Shown: positions 17,383-26,611, counted from the stretch's first letter. The stretch is DNA of 64,000 bases from Rhodospirillaceae bacterium (GCA_029267445.1 JAJUIU010000008.1:1-64000); one strand, 5' to 3'. Notes: generated by a model not told the origin, from the sequence alone. Numbers and translations: made by a program.

Positions 17383-17407
17383 GCTGAAGGGTGGTCAGCC
17401 CTTCAGC
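17383..17407. terminator. Hairpin between DUF3313 gene and gatB
   Basis: GCTGAAGGG (17383-17391) and CCCTTCAGC (17399-17407) form a perfect nine-base stem with a seven-base loop that contains the gatB stop codon. There is no strong T run on either side, so it may be a weak or Rho-assisted bidirectional terminator. Confidence 0.45.
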
Positions 17408-18849
17408 TTCCTCGCCAGGATGTCGTTGACCAGGGCGGGGTTCGCCTTGCCCTGGGTGGCGCGCATGACCTGCCCGACGAAGAAGCCGAACAGCTTGTCC
17501 TTGCCGGACCGGTACTCCGCCACCTTGTCGGCGTTGGCGGCCATCACGTCGTCGATCGCCTTGTCGATGGCGCCCGTGTCGGTAACCTGCCGCAGGCCCT
17601 TCTTCTCCACGATGACCGACGGCTTCTCCCCCGTCTCCAGCATCTCCGCGAAGACGTCCTTGGCGATGCGGCCGCTGATCGTGCCGTCGGTGACGAGGTC
17701 GATCAGCCCGCCCAGATCGGCGGCGGAGATCGGGCTTTCGCCGATGTCCTTGCCGGTCTTGTTCAAGGCGCCCAGCAGGTCGCCGATCACGTAGTTTGCG
17801 GCCATCTTGGCGTCACGGCCCTTGGCCACGGCCTCGTAGAAATCGGCGCGCGCCCGCTCCGCCACCAGCACGCCCGCGTCGTAGGCGGATAGGCCGTAAT
17901 CGGCCATGAAGCGGGCCTTCTTGTCGTCGGGCAGCTCCGGCAGGGTCTGCTTCACCCGGTCGACCCAGGACTGCTCCAGGACCAGCGGCAGCAGGTCGGG
18001 ATCGGGGAAGTAGCGGTAGTCGTGCGCCTCCTCCTTGGAGCGCATGGAACGGGTGATCCCCTTGTTGGGGTCCCACAGCCGCGTCTCCTGCACGACCTGC
18101 CCGCCCTCCTCGATCAGCTTCACCTGGCGGTCGGCCTCGTACTCGATCGCCTGCTGCACGTAACGGATGGAGTTGACGTTCTTCGTCTCCGTCCGGGTGC
18201 CGAGCCGGCCGCCGACCTTGCGCACCGAGACGTTGACGTCGCAGCGCATGGAGCCCTCCTCCATGTTGCCGTCGCAGGTGCCCAGATAGCGCAGGATCGT
18301 GCGCAGCTTGCGCAGGTATGCGGCCGCCTCCTCCGGGCTGCGCAGGTCGGGCTTGGAGACGATCTCCATCAGCGCGACACCGGCCCGGTTCAGGTCCACA
18401 TAGGTCTTGGACGGATGCTGATCGTGCAGGGACTTGCCGGCGTCCATCTCCAGGTGCAGGCGCTCGATCCCCACCTCGCGCGTGCCGCCGTCGGACAGGT
18501 CGAGCACGATGGTCCCCTCGCCCACGATCGGGTCCTTGTACTGGCTGATCTGGTAGCCGGCCGGCAGGTCCGCGTAGAAGTAGTTCTTGCGGTCGAAGAT
18601 GCTACGCAGGTTTATGCGCGCCTTCAGGCCCAGGCCGGTCTTCACCGCCTGCTCCACGCAGAACTCGTTGATGACCGGCAGCATGCCGGGAAAGGCCGCG
18701 TCGACGTAGGAGACCTGGGAGTTGGGGGCCGCCCCGAAGGCCGTGGCGGCCCCGCTGAACAGCTTGGCGTTGGAGATGACCTGGGCGTGGACCTCCAGCC
18801 CGACCACCACCTCCCACTCACCCGTCTCACCCTGAATCCGGTAGGCCAT
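17395..18849 (-). CDS. gatB: Aspartyl/glutamyl-tRNA amidotransferase subunit B
   Basis: A 484-aa subunit that activates misacylated Glu-tRNA-Gln or Asp-tRNA-Asn and transfers ammonia to it. Signatures are [20 protein letters not shown], the metal and nucleotide segment [33 protein letters not shown], and [14 protein letters not shown]. The helical and YqeY tail domains end in [13 protein letters not shown], which grips the tRNA elbow. Length is normal. gatB usually follows gatC and gatA directly; here it is about 7.8 kb downstream of gatA, behind an AT-rich insertion. Confidence 0.97.
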   Translation of the reverse strand: MAYRIQGETGEWEVVVGLEVHAQVISNAKLFSGAATAFGAAPNSQVSYVDAAFPGMLPVINEFCVEQAVKTGLGLKARINLRSIFDRKNYFYADLPAGYQISQYKDPIVGEGTIVLDLSDGGTREVGIERLHLEMDAGKSLHDQHPSKTYVDLNRAGVALMEIVSKPDLRSPEEAAAYLRKLRTILRYLGTCDGNMEEGSMRCDVNVSVRKVGGRLGTRTETKNVNSIRYVQQAIEYEADRQVKLIEEGGQVVQETRLWDPNKGITRSMRSKEEAHDYRYFPDPDLLPLVLEQSWVDRVKQTLPELPDDKKARFMADYGLSAYDAGVLVAERARADFYEAVAKGRDAKMAANYVIGDLLGALNKTGKDIGESPISAADLGGLIDLVTDGTISGRIAKDVFAEMLETGEKPSVIVEKKGLRQVTDTGAIDKAIDDVMAANADKVAEYRSGKDKLFGFFVGQVMRATQGKANPALVNDILARKLKG

Positions 18850-18926
18850 CTTGAACCCGTCGACGATAAGGACACCGAGACCGGTTTCATGGCCGGATTC
18901 CGGGCCGAGGGCAAGGGGGATGGAAC

Positions 18927-19748
18927 CTACGGCGTCCCGGCCTCCGCCTTGGCGTTCGCCTCCGCGTTGGAGTTCAAATCCGCTCTACATTGGTTCAGTT
19001 TCAGGTATCTTCTATACACAGCACTCGTCAACAGGATGCTATAGATTGCGAGTATCAAAAACATCATAAAGCAAATCACATCGATTAGCGACAAGCCTAT
19101 GCCGTCACCTACTTCATTGTTCCAGAATGCGACAACAGGAAACGGAAGCAGCATGAATGAGAATGAGATAATGGACCAGAGTATAACTGCATCACCATCT
19201 TTGTCCTTAAAGCGATAATTCATTCTATCAATGTACAATTGAGTTTCCCAATCATTTATCCTGAATGCTCCAAGCTGAGGAACCAGCCAAATTTGCGACT
19301 GATCCGCAGCATTGTCCGACAGGCTAGCCGCGCTTGACGACAGCCCATCAGCAACGCCCTTTACTTTCGGACCAATCCCAGAATATATATACTTTGATGC
19401 AGAGTAAATATGATGACAATGAGTTATATATGTTCTCAGCAGGTGAACCGCGCATAGCAAAAGAACTACGATGAAAAAATAAATGAGAACAAAAGTTGCG
19501 CTTGCGCCGTCACTCCCCAGATAAATGCCGTTTTCGTCGAACAAACTCTTGACAGCAAAGCTAATCGCACCTGTGAATGCCACCAATATCGCGAACATAT
19601 GGTTTATCGTCTGCGACCTTAGCTGTAAGCGTCGATACACTTCCAACTGCGCCCTTTTGTGCTCCTCAATCAGATGCCATGACAATACGTCGGCTGATTT
19701 GATGAAAAGATCAACTTTCGCCTTGAACACGGCGTCTTCAGTGGGCAT
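18927..19748 (-). CDS. AT-rich four-helix membrane protein of unknown function
   Basis: A 273-aa protein, not recognised. Four hydrophobic segments are clear: [57 protein letters not shown] and [18 protein letters not shown]. The soluble part between helices 2 and 3 is polar and Ser-rich, and the N-terminus is a charged helix. Base composition is strikingly different: the 60 bases from 19381 are about 27% GC and those from 19081 about 48%, in a ~70% GC chromosome, so it was probably acquired recently. The last residues ([12 protein letters not shown]) return to GC-rich codons, as if fused to local DNA. ATG 19748 has GGAG upstream. Confidence 0.75.
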   Translation of the reverse strand: MPTEDAVFKAKVDLFIKSADVLSWHLIEEHKRAQLEVYRRLQLRSQTINHMFAILVAFTGAISFAVKSLFDENGIYLGSDGASATFVLIYFFIVVLLLCAVHLLRTYITHCHHIYSASKYIYSGIGPKVKGVADGLSSSAASLSDNAADQSQIWLVPQLGAFRINDWETQLYIDRMNYRFKDKDGDAVILWSIISFSFMLLPFPVVAFWNNEVGDGIGLSLIDVICFMMFLILAIYSILLTSAVYRRYLKLNQCRADLNSNAEANAKAEAGTP

Positions 19749-19934
19749 AGCAGGACACTCCATCGGAGGAAGGACTCCGAAAAATGCGCATCGCCTCACG
19801 ATATCCGTCTAAATTGAATTCTTGCAATAAAAATCTCTTTTTAGGACTGCCAGAGAACGCACATTGCTGTGGCGCGCGTAAAGAACGCGCAGCTACAAAA
19901 GTTTCGATTTTCACCGAATAGTCTGAAATCTATC

Positions 19935-21098
19935 TCACTTCCGCTCGATGCGGACGAGCCTGCCGCCGGGGGCGTTCTCGTCGATCAGGGCGTAGAGGGC
20001 GCCGTCGGGGCCGACCGCCACGTCGCGGGTGCGGCCGAGCTCATCCTCCAGCACCCGCTCCATGGCGACGACCCGGTCGCCCTCCACATCGGCGCGGACG
20101 AGGCCGCCGGCCAGCAGGGCGATCACCATGTCGCCCCGCCAGTTGGGCAGCGCGTCGCCCTGGTAGAAGGTCATGCCGGCGAGCGCCAGCGACGGCACGA
20201 AGTGGGCCCTGGGCTGCTCCATCCCTTCCTTGGCGGTCCCCTCCCCGATGGGCAGGCCGAGGCCGTAGGTGCGGCCGTAGGTGATGACGGGCCAGCCATA
20301 GTTCACGCCAGCGCGCATCAGGTTGATCTCGTCCCCGCCCTGGGGGCCGTGCTCAACCGACCAGATGGCGCCGGTGCCGGGCTGCATGGCCATCCCCTGG
20401 GGGTTGCGGTTGCCATAGGTGAAGATCTCCGGCCGTACGCCCTGCTTGCCGACGAAGGGGTTGTCGGCCGGGACGGTGCCGTCGTCGTTCAGGCGGAAGA
20501 CCTTGCCGTTAAGGCCGTTCAGGTCCTGGGCCGTGTCCTGGCGGCCCCGGTCGCCGATGCTGACATACATCTTGCCGTCGGCGCCGAAGACGATGCGGGA
20601 GCCGAAATGGTGGCGGGAGCGCACGGTGTCGCCCCGGAACACGACCTCCATGCCGGTCAGCTTCCCGCCCTCGTCCTTGAAGCGGGCGACAGCCGTGCGG
20701 TGGCCGTCGGCGTTCGGGTCCTTCTCCGCATAGGACAGGTAGATCAGCCGGTTCTCGGCATAGTTCGGGTGCAGCGCGATGCCGAGCAGGCCGCCCTGCC
20801 CCACCTCCTCGATCGCGGGCAGACCGGCGACCGGCTCGGGCAGCAGCTTGCCCTCCTGGATGGTGCGCAGCTTGCCGGTGCGCTCCGTCACCAGGATGCG
20901 GCCGTCGGGCAGGAAGGCCATGCCCCAGGGGTGGTCCAGCCCTTCGGCGACCGTGGTCACCTTCAGCTCATGGCGGGAGGCCGGCGGCGGGAACTCCGCG
21001 AACTCGCGCGAGGCCTGCTGGGCGTGGGCCATATCGCCCCCCGACGGACCGGCGAAAAGCGCACCCAACGCAGCGGCGACCAGCAGACCACGACGCAT
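19935..21098 (-). CDS. PQQ-dependent aldose sugar dehydrogenase (soluble, periplasmic)
   Basis: A 387-aa beta-propeller enzyme of the GDH/sorbosone dehydrogenase family (YliI/Asd-like), which oxidises aldose sugars in the periplasm using pyrroloquinoline quinone. A signal peptide (MRRGLLVAAALGALF) precedes GLDHPWGMAFLPDGRILVTE. Other marks are GQGGLLGIALHPNY, the SRHHFGSRIVFGADGKMYVS strand with its conserved His, YGNRNPQGMAMQP, WSVEHGPQGGDEIN and GVNYGWP. The ATG at 21098 has GGGGAG upstream. It is the last gene of a minus-strand run from the ABC exporter. No PQQ synthesis genes are in the window. Confidence 0.87.
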   Translation of the reverse strand: MRRGLLVAAALGALFAGPSGGDMAHAQQASREFAEFPPPASRHELKVTTVAEGLDHPWGMAFLPDGRILVTERTGKLRTIQEGKLLPEPVAGLPAIEEVGQGGLLGIALHPNYAENRLIYLSYAEKDPNADGHRTAVARFKDEGGKLTGMEVVFRGDTVRSRHHFGSRIVFGADGKMYVSIGDRGRQDTAQDLNGLNGKVFRLNDDGTVPADNPFVGKQGVRPEIFTYGNRNPQGMAMQPGTGAIWSVEHGPQGGDEINLMRAGVNYGWPVITYGRTYGLGLPIGEGTAKEGMEQPRAHFVPSLALAGMTFYQGDALPNWRGDMVIALLAGGLVRADVEGDRVVAMERVLEDELGRTRDVAVGPDGALYALIDENAPGGRLVRIERK

Positions 21099-21166
21099 AT
21101 CCAGGCTCCCCTTTGGTGACAGGCACCGGAGATAGTGCGTCGGAGGGCGCCTGTGAAGTCGGGATG

Positions 21167-21820
21167 CTAGGGTCGGAGTGCCCGCAGGGCGGCCAGATCG
21201 GACCGGACGAGGGCCGGAATGGCGCGGGTCAGCCGCTCCGACTCCCAGTCCCACCAGGCGAGGTCCAGCAGTTCGGCGATGACGTCGTCGGCGAAGCGCA
21301 TCTTGACCACGCGCGCCGGATTGCCCGCGACCACGGCGTAAGGCGGGACGTCGGCCGCCACGACGGACCGGCTGGCGACGATGGCGCCTGAGCCGATGCG
21401 CACGCCCGGCATGACGAGGCTGTCATAGCCGAACCAGACATCGTGGCCGACCACCGTGTCCCCCTTCATGGGGAAGTCGATGGCGTCCATGGGTACGGCG
21501 TCCCAGCCCTGGCCGAAGGCGGCGAAGGGAAAGGTGGTCAGGCCATCCAGCGCGTGGTTGGCCCCGTTCATGATGAAGCGCGTGCCCGTGGCGAGGGCGC
21601 AGAACCGGCCGATCACCAGCCGGTCACCGATGAAATCGAAGTGGTAGAGGATGTTGTCGCGGAACCGCTCCGGCCCGGCCGGGTCGTCGTAGTAGGTGTA
21701 GTCGCCCACATCGACATTGGGAACGTCGGCCAGGATGGGCTTGAGGAAGCCCACCCGGCCGTGCCCCGGCATCGGGTAGCGCGTCATCGGATTTGGGCCC
21801 ATCCCCTGTGCCGCAGCCAT
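21167..21820 (-). CDS. CatB/Vat-like hexapeptide-repeat O-acetyltransferase
   Basis: A 217-aa left-handed beta-helix acetyltransferase resembling xenobiotic acetyltransferases (Vat, CatB). Marks are VGDYTYYDDP, RLVIGRFCALATGTRFIMNG, then ANHALDGLTTFPF with the catalytic-type histidine, GDTVVGHDVWFGYDSLVMPG, and PPYAVVAGNPARVVKMRF. Members acetylate chloramphenicol, streptogramins or unknown hydroxyls, so antibiotic resistance cannot be claimed. The ATG at 21820 has GAGG upstream and sits ten bases after the stop of the GNAT gene, implying cotranscription. Confidence 0.88.
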   Translation of the reverse strand: MAAAQGMGPNPMTRYPMPGHGRVGFLKPILADVPNVDVGDYTYYDDPAGPERFRDNILYHFDFIGDRLVIGRFCALATGTRFIMNGANHALDGLTTFPFAAFGQGWDAVPMDAIDFPMKGDTVVGHDVWFGYDSLVMPGVRIGSGAIVASRSVVAADVPPYAVVAGNPARVVKMRFADDVIAELLDLAWWDWESERLTRAIPALVRSDLAALRALRP

Positions 21821-21830
21821 GCCGGACACC

Positions 21831-22298
21831 TCAGGCCGCCGCCCGGTCCCGCGCGGTCCGGCGCCACATGGTGACGTGCGGAACCCCGCCATCGTCGTAG
21901 ACCTCGCCATCACGGACGAAGCCGAAGCCGGCGTAGTAGTCCTCCAGATGCGCCTGGGCGCCGATACGGATGTCGCACAGCGGGTGCAGGCGGGTCAGCA
22001 GAGCGATCCCCTCCGCCACCAGACGGCGGCCGAGGCCCGTGCCGCGCTGGCCCGGCGCCACGACGATGCGGCCGATGAAGGCGGGCTCGTCCCCCTCGGG
22101 TCCGCGTGCCCGCAGGCAGCCGACGAGGGGACCGCCCGGCCGTTCGCGCACCAGCAGGTGCCAGCAGCCGGGGTCGAGCCCGTCCAGGTCCTGGTACGGG
22201 CTCGCCTGCTCGACGATGAAGACGTCCTGGCGGAAGGCCAGCAGCTCGTAGAGCTGGGCGGCGCTCAGGTCGTCGAATGTGGTCCAGCGGTAATGCAT
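21831..22298 (-). CDS. GNAT-family N-acetyltransferase, ElaA-like
   Basis: A 155-aa acetyl-CoA-dependent transferase. The N-terminal YELLAFRQDVFIVEQASPYQ followed by DLDGLDPGCWHLLV is the ElaA pattern, and the acetyl-CoA loop is VVAPGQRGTGLGRRLV. The end DYYAGFGFVRDGEVYDDGGV, followed by PHVTM, also matches ElaA. ElaA substrates are unknown. It sits between the ABC exporter (32-bp gap) and the Vat-like gene (10-bp gap). Confidence 0.9.
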   Translation of the reverse strand: MHYRWTTFDDLSAAQLYELLAFRQDVFIVEQASPYQDLDGLDPGCWHLLVRERPGGPLVGCLRARGPEGDEPAFIGRIVVAPGQRGTGLGRRLVAEGIALLTRLHPLCDIRIGAQAHLEDYYAGFGFVRDGEVYDDGGVPHVTMWRRTARDRAAA

Positions 22299-22330
22299 GC
22301 GGACCTCCCTTGCTCAATGCCCGTCCGGGG

Positions 22331-24214
22331 CTATTCGGCGGCGGCGAGGAAGCCGCCCGACTGCCGGTGCCAAAGCTGCGCGTAGCGGCCCCCGAGCTGC
22401 AAGAGCTCGGAATGGCTGCCCTCCTCCACGATGCGTCCGTTTTCGACGTAAAGGATGCGGTCCATGCCGGTGATCGTGGAGAGCCGGTGGGCGATGGCGA
22501 TGACCGTCCGGCCCTGCATCAGCGTCCACAGCGCCTCCTGGATCAGGTGCTCGGACTCGCTGTCGAGCGCCGAGGTCGCCTCGTCCAGGACCAGGATCTT
22601 CGCGTCCTTCAGGAGCGCGCGGGCGATGGCCACCCGCTGACGCTCCCCGCCGGACAGCTTGATCCCCTGCTCGCCCACGATGGTGTCGTAGGCGGTCGGC
22701 CGCTTGACGATGAAGTCGTGCGCGTGCGCCTGCCGGGCCGCCTGCTCGATCAGGTCCTGACCGGCGCCCAGGCGGCCATAGGCGATGTTCTCCCCCACCG
22801 GCCGGTGGAAGACGCCCGGCTGTTGCGGCACCTCCGCCACGGCGGCGTTCAGGCTTTCCAGCGTCACGGCGGCGATGTCCTGCCCGTCGATCAGGATGCG
22901 CCCGCCCTGCGGGTCGTACTGGCGCCGCAGCAGCTTCACCAGCGTCGACTTGCCGGCCCCGGAGCGGCCGACCAGCCCGATCTTCTCCCCCGCCCTGATG
23001 GTCAGGTTCAGCCCGTCGAACACCTTGGTGCCGTCCGGGAAGCTGAAATGCAGGTCGCGGACGTCGATCCGCCCCTCCGCCACCTGGAGGGCCGGGGCGC
23101 CCGGCACGTCCACGATCTCGTGCGGGGCGGAGACGAGTTCCAGCGCCTCCGACAGGGTGCCGAGCTGTTCGAAGAAGTTCAGCAGCCGGTCGGACAGGTG
23201 CCAGACGGTGCTGGAGATCTGGAAAGCCAGCGTGAAGACGAGGGTGAAGTCGCCCACCGTCATGGCGCCGGCCAGCGTCCGCTGGATCGCCACCCAGACC
23301 AGGACGCCGAGCAGCAGGATGATGCTGACCATCTGGAACAGGCGCATCAGCACCAGGAACCAGCGCAGCCGGCGGGACCGGAACCGCTCCTCGTTGATCC
23401 AATGGCCGAGGAAGCTGCGCTCGAACGCCGTCCGGGCGAATCCCCGGATCAGGTCGGCGTTGGTGATGGCGTCGATAATCCGGCCGGAGGAGGAGGACAC
23501 GGCGTCCGACATGGCGGCCGACAGGTGGAAGCAGTGCCGCGCGAGCCAGGCGGACACGCCGACATAGACCACCATCCAGGCCAGCAGCACGGCGGAGAAG
23601 GTGGGCGACGCCGTCCACAGCAGCCCCAGCGCCACGACCAGCAGCACAGTCACGCGGATGACGTCGAACATCAGGATTTCGATGACGCCCAGGATGGCGT
23701 TGGCGCCCTGCTTGATCTTCTGCCCGAGCTTGCCGGCGAAATTGTCCTGGAAGTAGCGGGGGCTGTGGCCCATCAGCCAGCCGAACATGCGCTTCTGCGC
23801 CAGCGCCCGGATGGAGGGCGAGGTGTAGATGTCGACGATCTGGTAGACGCGGTAGAAGCCGACGCCGAAGAACCAGATGCCAAGCAGCACCAGAAACCAG
23901 CCGACGAGGCCGATCCCCTCCACCGCCTGGCCCTGGGTGGCGGCGGTCAGGTTGTCCACGACGGCCTTCAGCGCATAGGGCTCGAACGCCTCGATCGCCT
24001 GGCCGCAGACGACGGCCAGGACCATGACCGTCAGGCGCCAGGGGAAGTCGTTCCGGATCATCTGCCAGATGAAGGGGAACGGCTTGCCGGGCAGCGGCCG
24101 CACGGGCTCGCTGTCCTCCCAGGCGAACAGGCGGTCCTGCTCCTCCAGGCTGTCGATTCGGACGGCGCGCATCGCCCTTTGACCGAGGGATGAGCGCAGC
24201 ATTGCGGCGAACAT
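22331..24214 (-). CDS. ABC transporter with fused permease and ATPase domains
   Basis: A 627-aa half-transporter of the MsbA/exporter type that works as a dimer in the inner membrane. Six hydrophobic helices span about residues 60-330. The ATPase has Walker A GRSGAGKST near 415-423, a Q-loop in VAEVPQQPGVFHRPV, signature LSGGERQRVAIARAL, Walker B ILVLDEATSALDSESE and the H-loop IAIAHRLSTI, so it is intact. Substrate is unknown. The ATG at 24214 has GGAG ten bases upstream; earlier in-frame codons lack support. First gene of a minus-strand run with the GNAT, Vat-like and dehydrogenase genes. Confidence 0.93.
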   Translation of the reverse strand: MFAAMLRSSLGQRAMRAVRIDSLEEQDRLFAWEDSEPVRPLPGKPFPFIWQMIRNDFPWRLTVMVLAVVCGQAIEAFEPYALKAVVDNLTAATQGQAVEGIGLVGWFLVLLGIWFFGVGFYRVYQIVDIYTSPSIRALAQKRMFGWLMGHSPRYFQDNFAGKLGQKIKQGANAILGVIEILMFDVIRVTVLLVVALGLLWTASPTFSAVLLAWMVVYVGVSAWLARHCFHLSAAMSDAVSSSSGRIIDAITNADLIRGFARTAFERSFLGHWINEERFRSRRLRWFLVLMRLFQMVSIILLLGVLVWVAIQRTLAGAMTVGDFTLVFTLAFQISSTVWHLSDRLLNFFEQLGTLSEALELVSAPHEIVDVPGAPALQVAEGRIDVRDLHFSFPDGTKVFDGLNLTIRAGEKIGLVGRSGAGKSTLVKLLRRQYDPQGGRILIDGQDIAAVTLESLNAAVAEVPQQPGVFHRPVGENIAYGRLGAGQDLIEQAARQAHAHDFIVKRPTAYDTIVGEQGIKLSGGERQRVAIARALLKDAKILVLDEATSALDSESEHLIQEALWTLMQGRTVIAIAHRLSTITGMDRILYVENGRIVEEGSHSELLQLGGRYAQLWHRQSGGFLAAAE

Positions 24215-24439
24215 GGACCGGGGCTCCGAGACTGGGACGGCGCGATTGCCGCCCGGACGACACGGGCGGCCCCGCACGCCTGCGCGGGACCGCCCGTCCT
24301 TGAGAAGAAGATGGTTGGGCCGGGCCGCCCGGCGAGGGCGACCGCGATCCATCCGACATCGGAAGATTTGCAGAGCGGCGGACATCCGTCAACGGCGAAA
24401 ATCCGGATGCCAGCCATCGAACGGGCTTATGCGTCGCGG

Positions 24440-25345
24440 ATGCAACGGTGGTCACCGTCCCTGGCGGAACCGGGCCGCCCACGCGGCTGTTTCCGCCGCG
24501 TGACAAGCCCACCCGACCATAATCCGCCGACCTCCGGTCCCTCGGGCGAAGGCGGATACTCCACCATCCCCGGGTCGCCACCCCCGCCCCATGCCGGAGC
24601 CCCGGCGGAGGCGGACCTGTTCTATGCCGAGTCGCTGCGCATCCTGAAGGACAGCGGCATCCCGTTCCTGGTGGCCGGGACCTTCGCGGTGAACTGCTAC
24701 ACCGGCATCAACCGGGCGACGAAGGACCTGGACATTTTCTGCAAGGCCGGGGATTTCCCGCGCATCCTGCTGCATTTCCAGGAGCGCGGCTTCGAGCCGG
24801 AGATCGAGGACGAGCGCTGGATCGCCAAGGTGAAGCGCGGCGGCTGCTTCTTCGACGTGATCTTCAGTTCCGGCGTGGCGGTCGTCCCCATCTCGGACGC
24901 CTGGTTCCAGGAGAGCCATCCGGCCACCTACTACGGGATCGAGGTGCGGCTCACTCCGCCGACGGAGCTGATCTGGTCCAAGGCGCTCCTGCAGCTCCGC
25001 CATCGGTACGACGGGGCGGACGTCGCCCACCTGATCCTGAAGCAGGCGGACCGGATCGACTGGACGCGGCTGCTGGACCACATGGAGCAGTACTGGGAGG
25101 TGCTGCTGATCCATGTGCTGAACTTCCGCTTCATCTACCCGTCGGAGCGGGACAACGTGCCCCGCTGGCTCTATGACGAGTTGCTCCGGCGGGCTCGGGA
25201 GCATGCGGACCTGCCCATCCCGCTGACCAAGGTGTGCCGCGGGCGGCTGTTCTCCCCGGTGGACTACGAGATCGACGTGCGCCAGTGGGGCTTCGCCGAT
25301 CTGATCGGCGCGGGCCGGGCGGTGGACAGCGGAGACGCGACATGA
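24440..25345 (+). CDS. Nucleotidyltransferase-fold protein (MNT/AbiEii-like)
   Basis: About 301 aa. The core is a DNA-polymerase-beta-type nucleotidyltransferase: FLVAGTFAVNCYTGINRATK, the DxD metal site in KDLDIF, and a third carboxylate in CFFDVIFSSG, so the catalytic triad is complete. The following LTPPTELIWSKALLQLRHRY and DGADVAHLIL match the helical part of minimal or AbiEii-type enzymes. The first ~45 residues are low-complexity and the start is uncertain: ATG 24440, ATG 24407 or GTG 24500, none with a good ribosome-binding site. The stop overlaps the metallophosphoesterase start as ATGA. Substrate is unknown. Confidence 0.78.
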   Translation: MQRWSPSLAEPGRPRGCFRRVTSPPDHNPPTSGPSGEGGYSTIPGSPPPPHAGAPAEADLFYAESLRILKDSGIPFLVAGTFAVNCYTGINRATKDLDIFCKAGDFPRILLHFQERGFEPEIEDERWIAKVKRGGCFFDVIFSSGVAVVPISDAWFQESHPATYYGIEVRLTPPTELIWSKALLQLRHRYDGADVAHLILKQADRIDWTRLLDHMEQYWEVLLIHVLNFRFIYPSERDNVPRWLYDELLRRAREHADLPIPLTKVCRGRLFSPVDYEIDVRQWGFADLIGAGRAVDSGDAT

Positions 25346-26070
25346 GCGATGATCCGACCGACATCCTGCGGGTCGCCGCGATCGGCGACGTGCACGCCTC
25401 CCCCACCCATAAGCATCAATGGAAGGAGGCCTTCGCCAGCGCCGCGCGTGAGGCGGACGTGCTGTGCCTGTGCGGCGACCTCACCAACATCGGCACGGCG
25501 GCGGAGGCCGAAGCGCTGGCCGAGGACCTGCGCGGTCTGGACATCCCGGTGCTGGCCGTGCTGGGCAACCACGACCACCAGTGCGGCACGCCGGAGGAGG
25601 TGCAGCGGGTGATGGTCGACGCGGGCGTGACATTCCTGGAGAACGAGACCTGCCAGGTGAAGGGCGTGGGCTTCGCCGGGGTGAAGGGCTTCGCCGGCGG
25701 GTTCGACGGCAAGATGCTGGACGCCTTCGGGGAGGCGCCCATCAAGGCGTTCGTGCAGGAAGCGGTGGACCAGGCGCTACGCCTGGAACACGCGCTGAAG
25801 ATGCTGGAGACGGAGCGGAAGGTCGTGGTGCTGCACTACGCGCCGATCGCCGCGACGGTGGCGGGCGAGCCGGAGGCGATCATGCCGTTCCTGGGGTCCT
25901 CCCGCCTCGCGGAGACGATCGACCGCTTCGACGGGATCCGCGCCGTGTTCCATGGGCACGCCCACCATGGCACCTACGAGGGGCGCACCCGGGCGGGCAT
26001 CCCGGTCTTTAACGTCGCGGCCCATATCCCCAAGCCGACCGGCAAGCCCTACGCGCTGATCGAGGTGTAG
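25342..26070 (+). CDS. Calcineurin-like metallophosphoesterase
   Basis: A 242-aa protein with all motifs of a dinuclear metallophosphoesterase: AIGDVHA, LCGDLTN, VLGNHDHQ, LHYAPI and FHGHAHHG. The fold fits a phosphodiesterase or phosphatase; substrate is not visible. There is no signal peptide, so it acts in the cytosol. Its ATG (25342) overlaps the nucleotidyltransferase stop, indicating translational coupling, so the two probably act in one pathway. Convergent with the ASCH gene, with three bases between stop codons. Confidence 0.92.
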   Translation: MSDDPTDILRVAAIGDVHASPTHKHQWKEAFASAAREADVLCLCGDLTNIGTAAEAEALAEDLRGLDIPVLAVLGNHDHQCGTPEEVQRVMVDAGVTFLENETCQVKGVGFAGVKGFAGGFDGKMLDAFGEAPIKAFVQEAVDQALRLEHALKMLETERKVVVLHYAPIAATVAGEPEAIMPFLGSSRLAETIDRFDGIRAVFHGHAHHGTYEGRTRAGIPVFNVAAHIPKPTGKPYALIEV

Positions 26071-26073
26071 GCA

Positions 26074-26598
26074 TCAGCCGCCCGCGACCTCCGGCGGCCA
26101 GACCACCGTGAAAGGCTCCAGCACCAGGAGTTCGTCCTCGCTCATGCCACGACCGAACTTGGCGCGCAGGAGCGGATCGAAGTACCGGAAATGACCCTCG
26201 CGCCAGTAGGCGAGGCTGCCGTCGCCCTCCCCCTCCCGCGCGGCGAAGGCGGCGTCCACGTCGCCGAAGCGGCAGAGGCGGATCCCCTCGTAACGGATGA
26301 TGCAGCCGGGCCGGCCGCGCCCGTCCACCACCACCTCGTGGAAGCCGTCGCGGAACGGGTCCACCCCCTCCGCCTCGTACTCCGCCAGCAGGCCGGCGGT
26401 GGCGCGCTTGGCGCCGGACAACACGAGGGCAAGGAGCTGGTCGGCCATCCGCTCCCCGCTGCCGAACGCGAAGGCGCCATGCGGCGTGTCCGCCGGCAGG
26501 CCGGCCGCGGCGCGGTAGGCGTCCCAGAAGGCCGCCACGGCGGCGTCGTCGGGCGCCACCTCCGGCGCCAGCGGCTCGATCGCGAGGTCGGCGGTCAC
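26074..26598 (-). CDS. ASCH domain protein
   Basis: A 174-aa protein. The ASCH core is visible as LLALVLSGAKRATAGLLAEY, then VVVDGRGRPGCIIRYEGIRL and FGDVDAAFAAREGEGDGSL, with YWREGHFRYF. ASCH domains are PUA-like beta-barrels implicated in RNA or modified-nucleoside handling; E. coli YqfB, a small ASCH protein, hydrolyses N4-acetylcytidine. The function here is unknown. No ATG fits, so I take the GTG at 26598 with AAGG upstream. It begins 13 bp after gatA and is probably cotranscribed with it. Confidence 0.85.
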   Translation of the reverse strand: MTADLAIEPLAPEVAPDDAAVAAFWDAYRAAAGLPADTPHGAFAFGSGERMADQLLALVLSGAKRATAGLLAEYEAEGVDPFRDGFHEVVVDGRGRPGCIIRYEGIRLCRFGDVDAAFAAREGEGDGSLAYWREGHFRYFDPLLRAKFGRGMSEDELLVLEPFTVVWPPEVAGG

Positions 26599-26611
26599 GA
26601 CCGGGCGGACC

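Noticed and set aside
17383-17407. Strong intrinsic terminator
   Set aside because: The stem is good but no T run follows on either strand, so I list it only as a weak hairpin.
19800-19934. Attachment site or direct repeats flanking the AT-rich gene
   Set aside because: I compared both edges of the AT-rich stretch and saw no convincing direct repeat and no tRNA end nearby; the only tRNA gene is 2.5 kb away at 16.4 kb.
21167-21820. Antibiotic-resistance acetyltransferase
   Set aside because: The hexapeptide acetyltransferase family includes Vat and CatB enzymes, but substrate cannot be read from these motifs and most chromosomal homologues have unknown roles.
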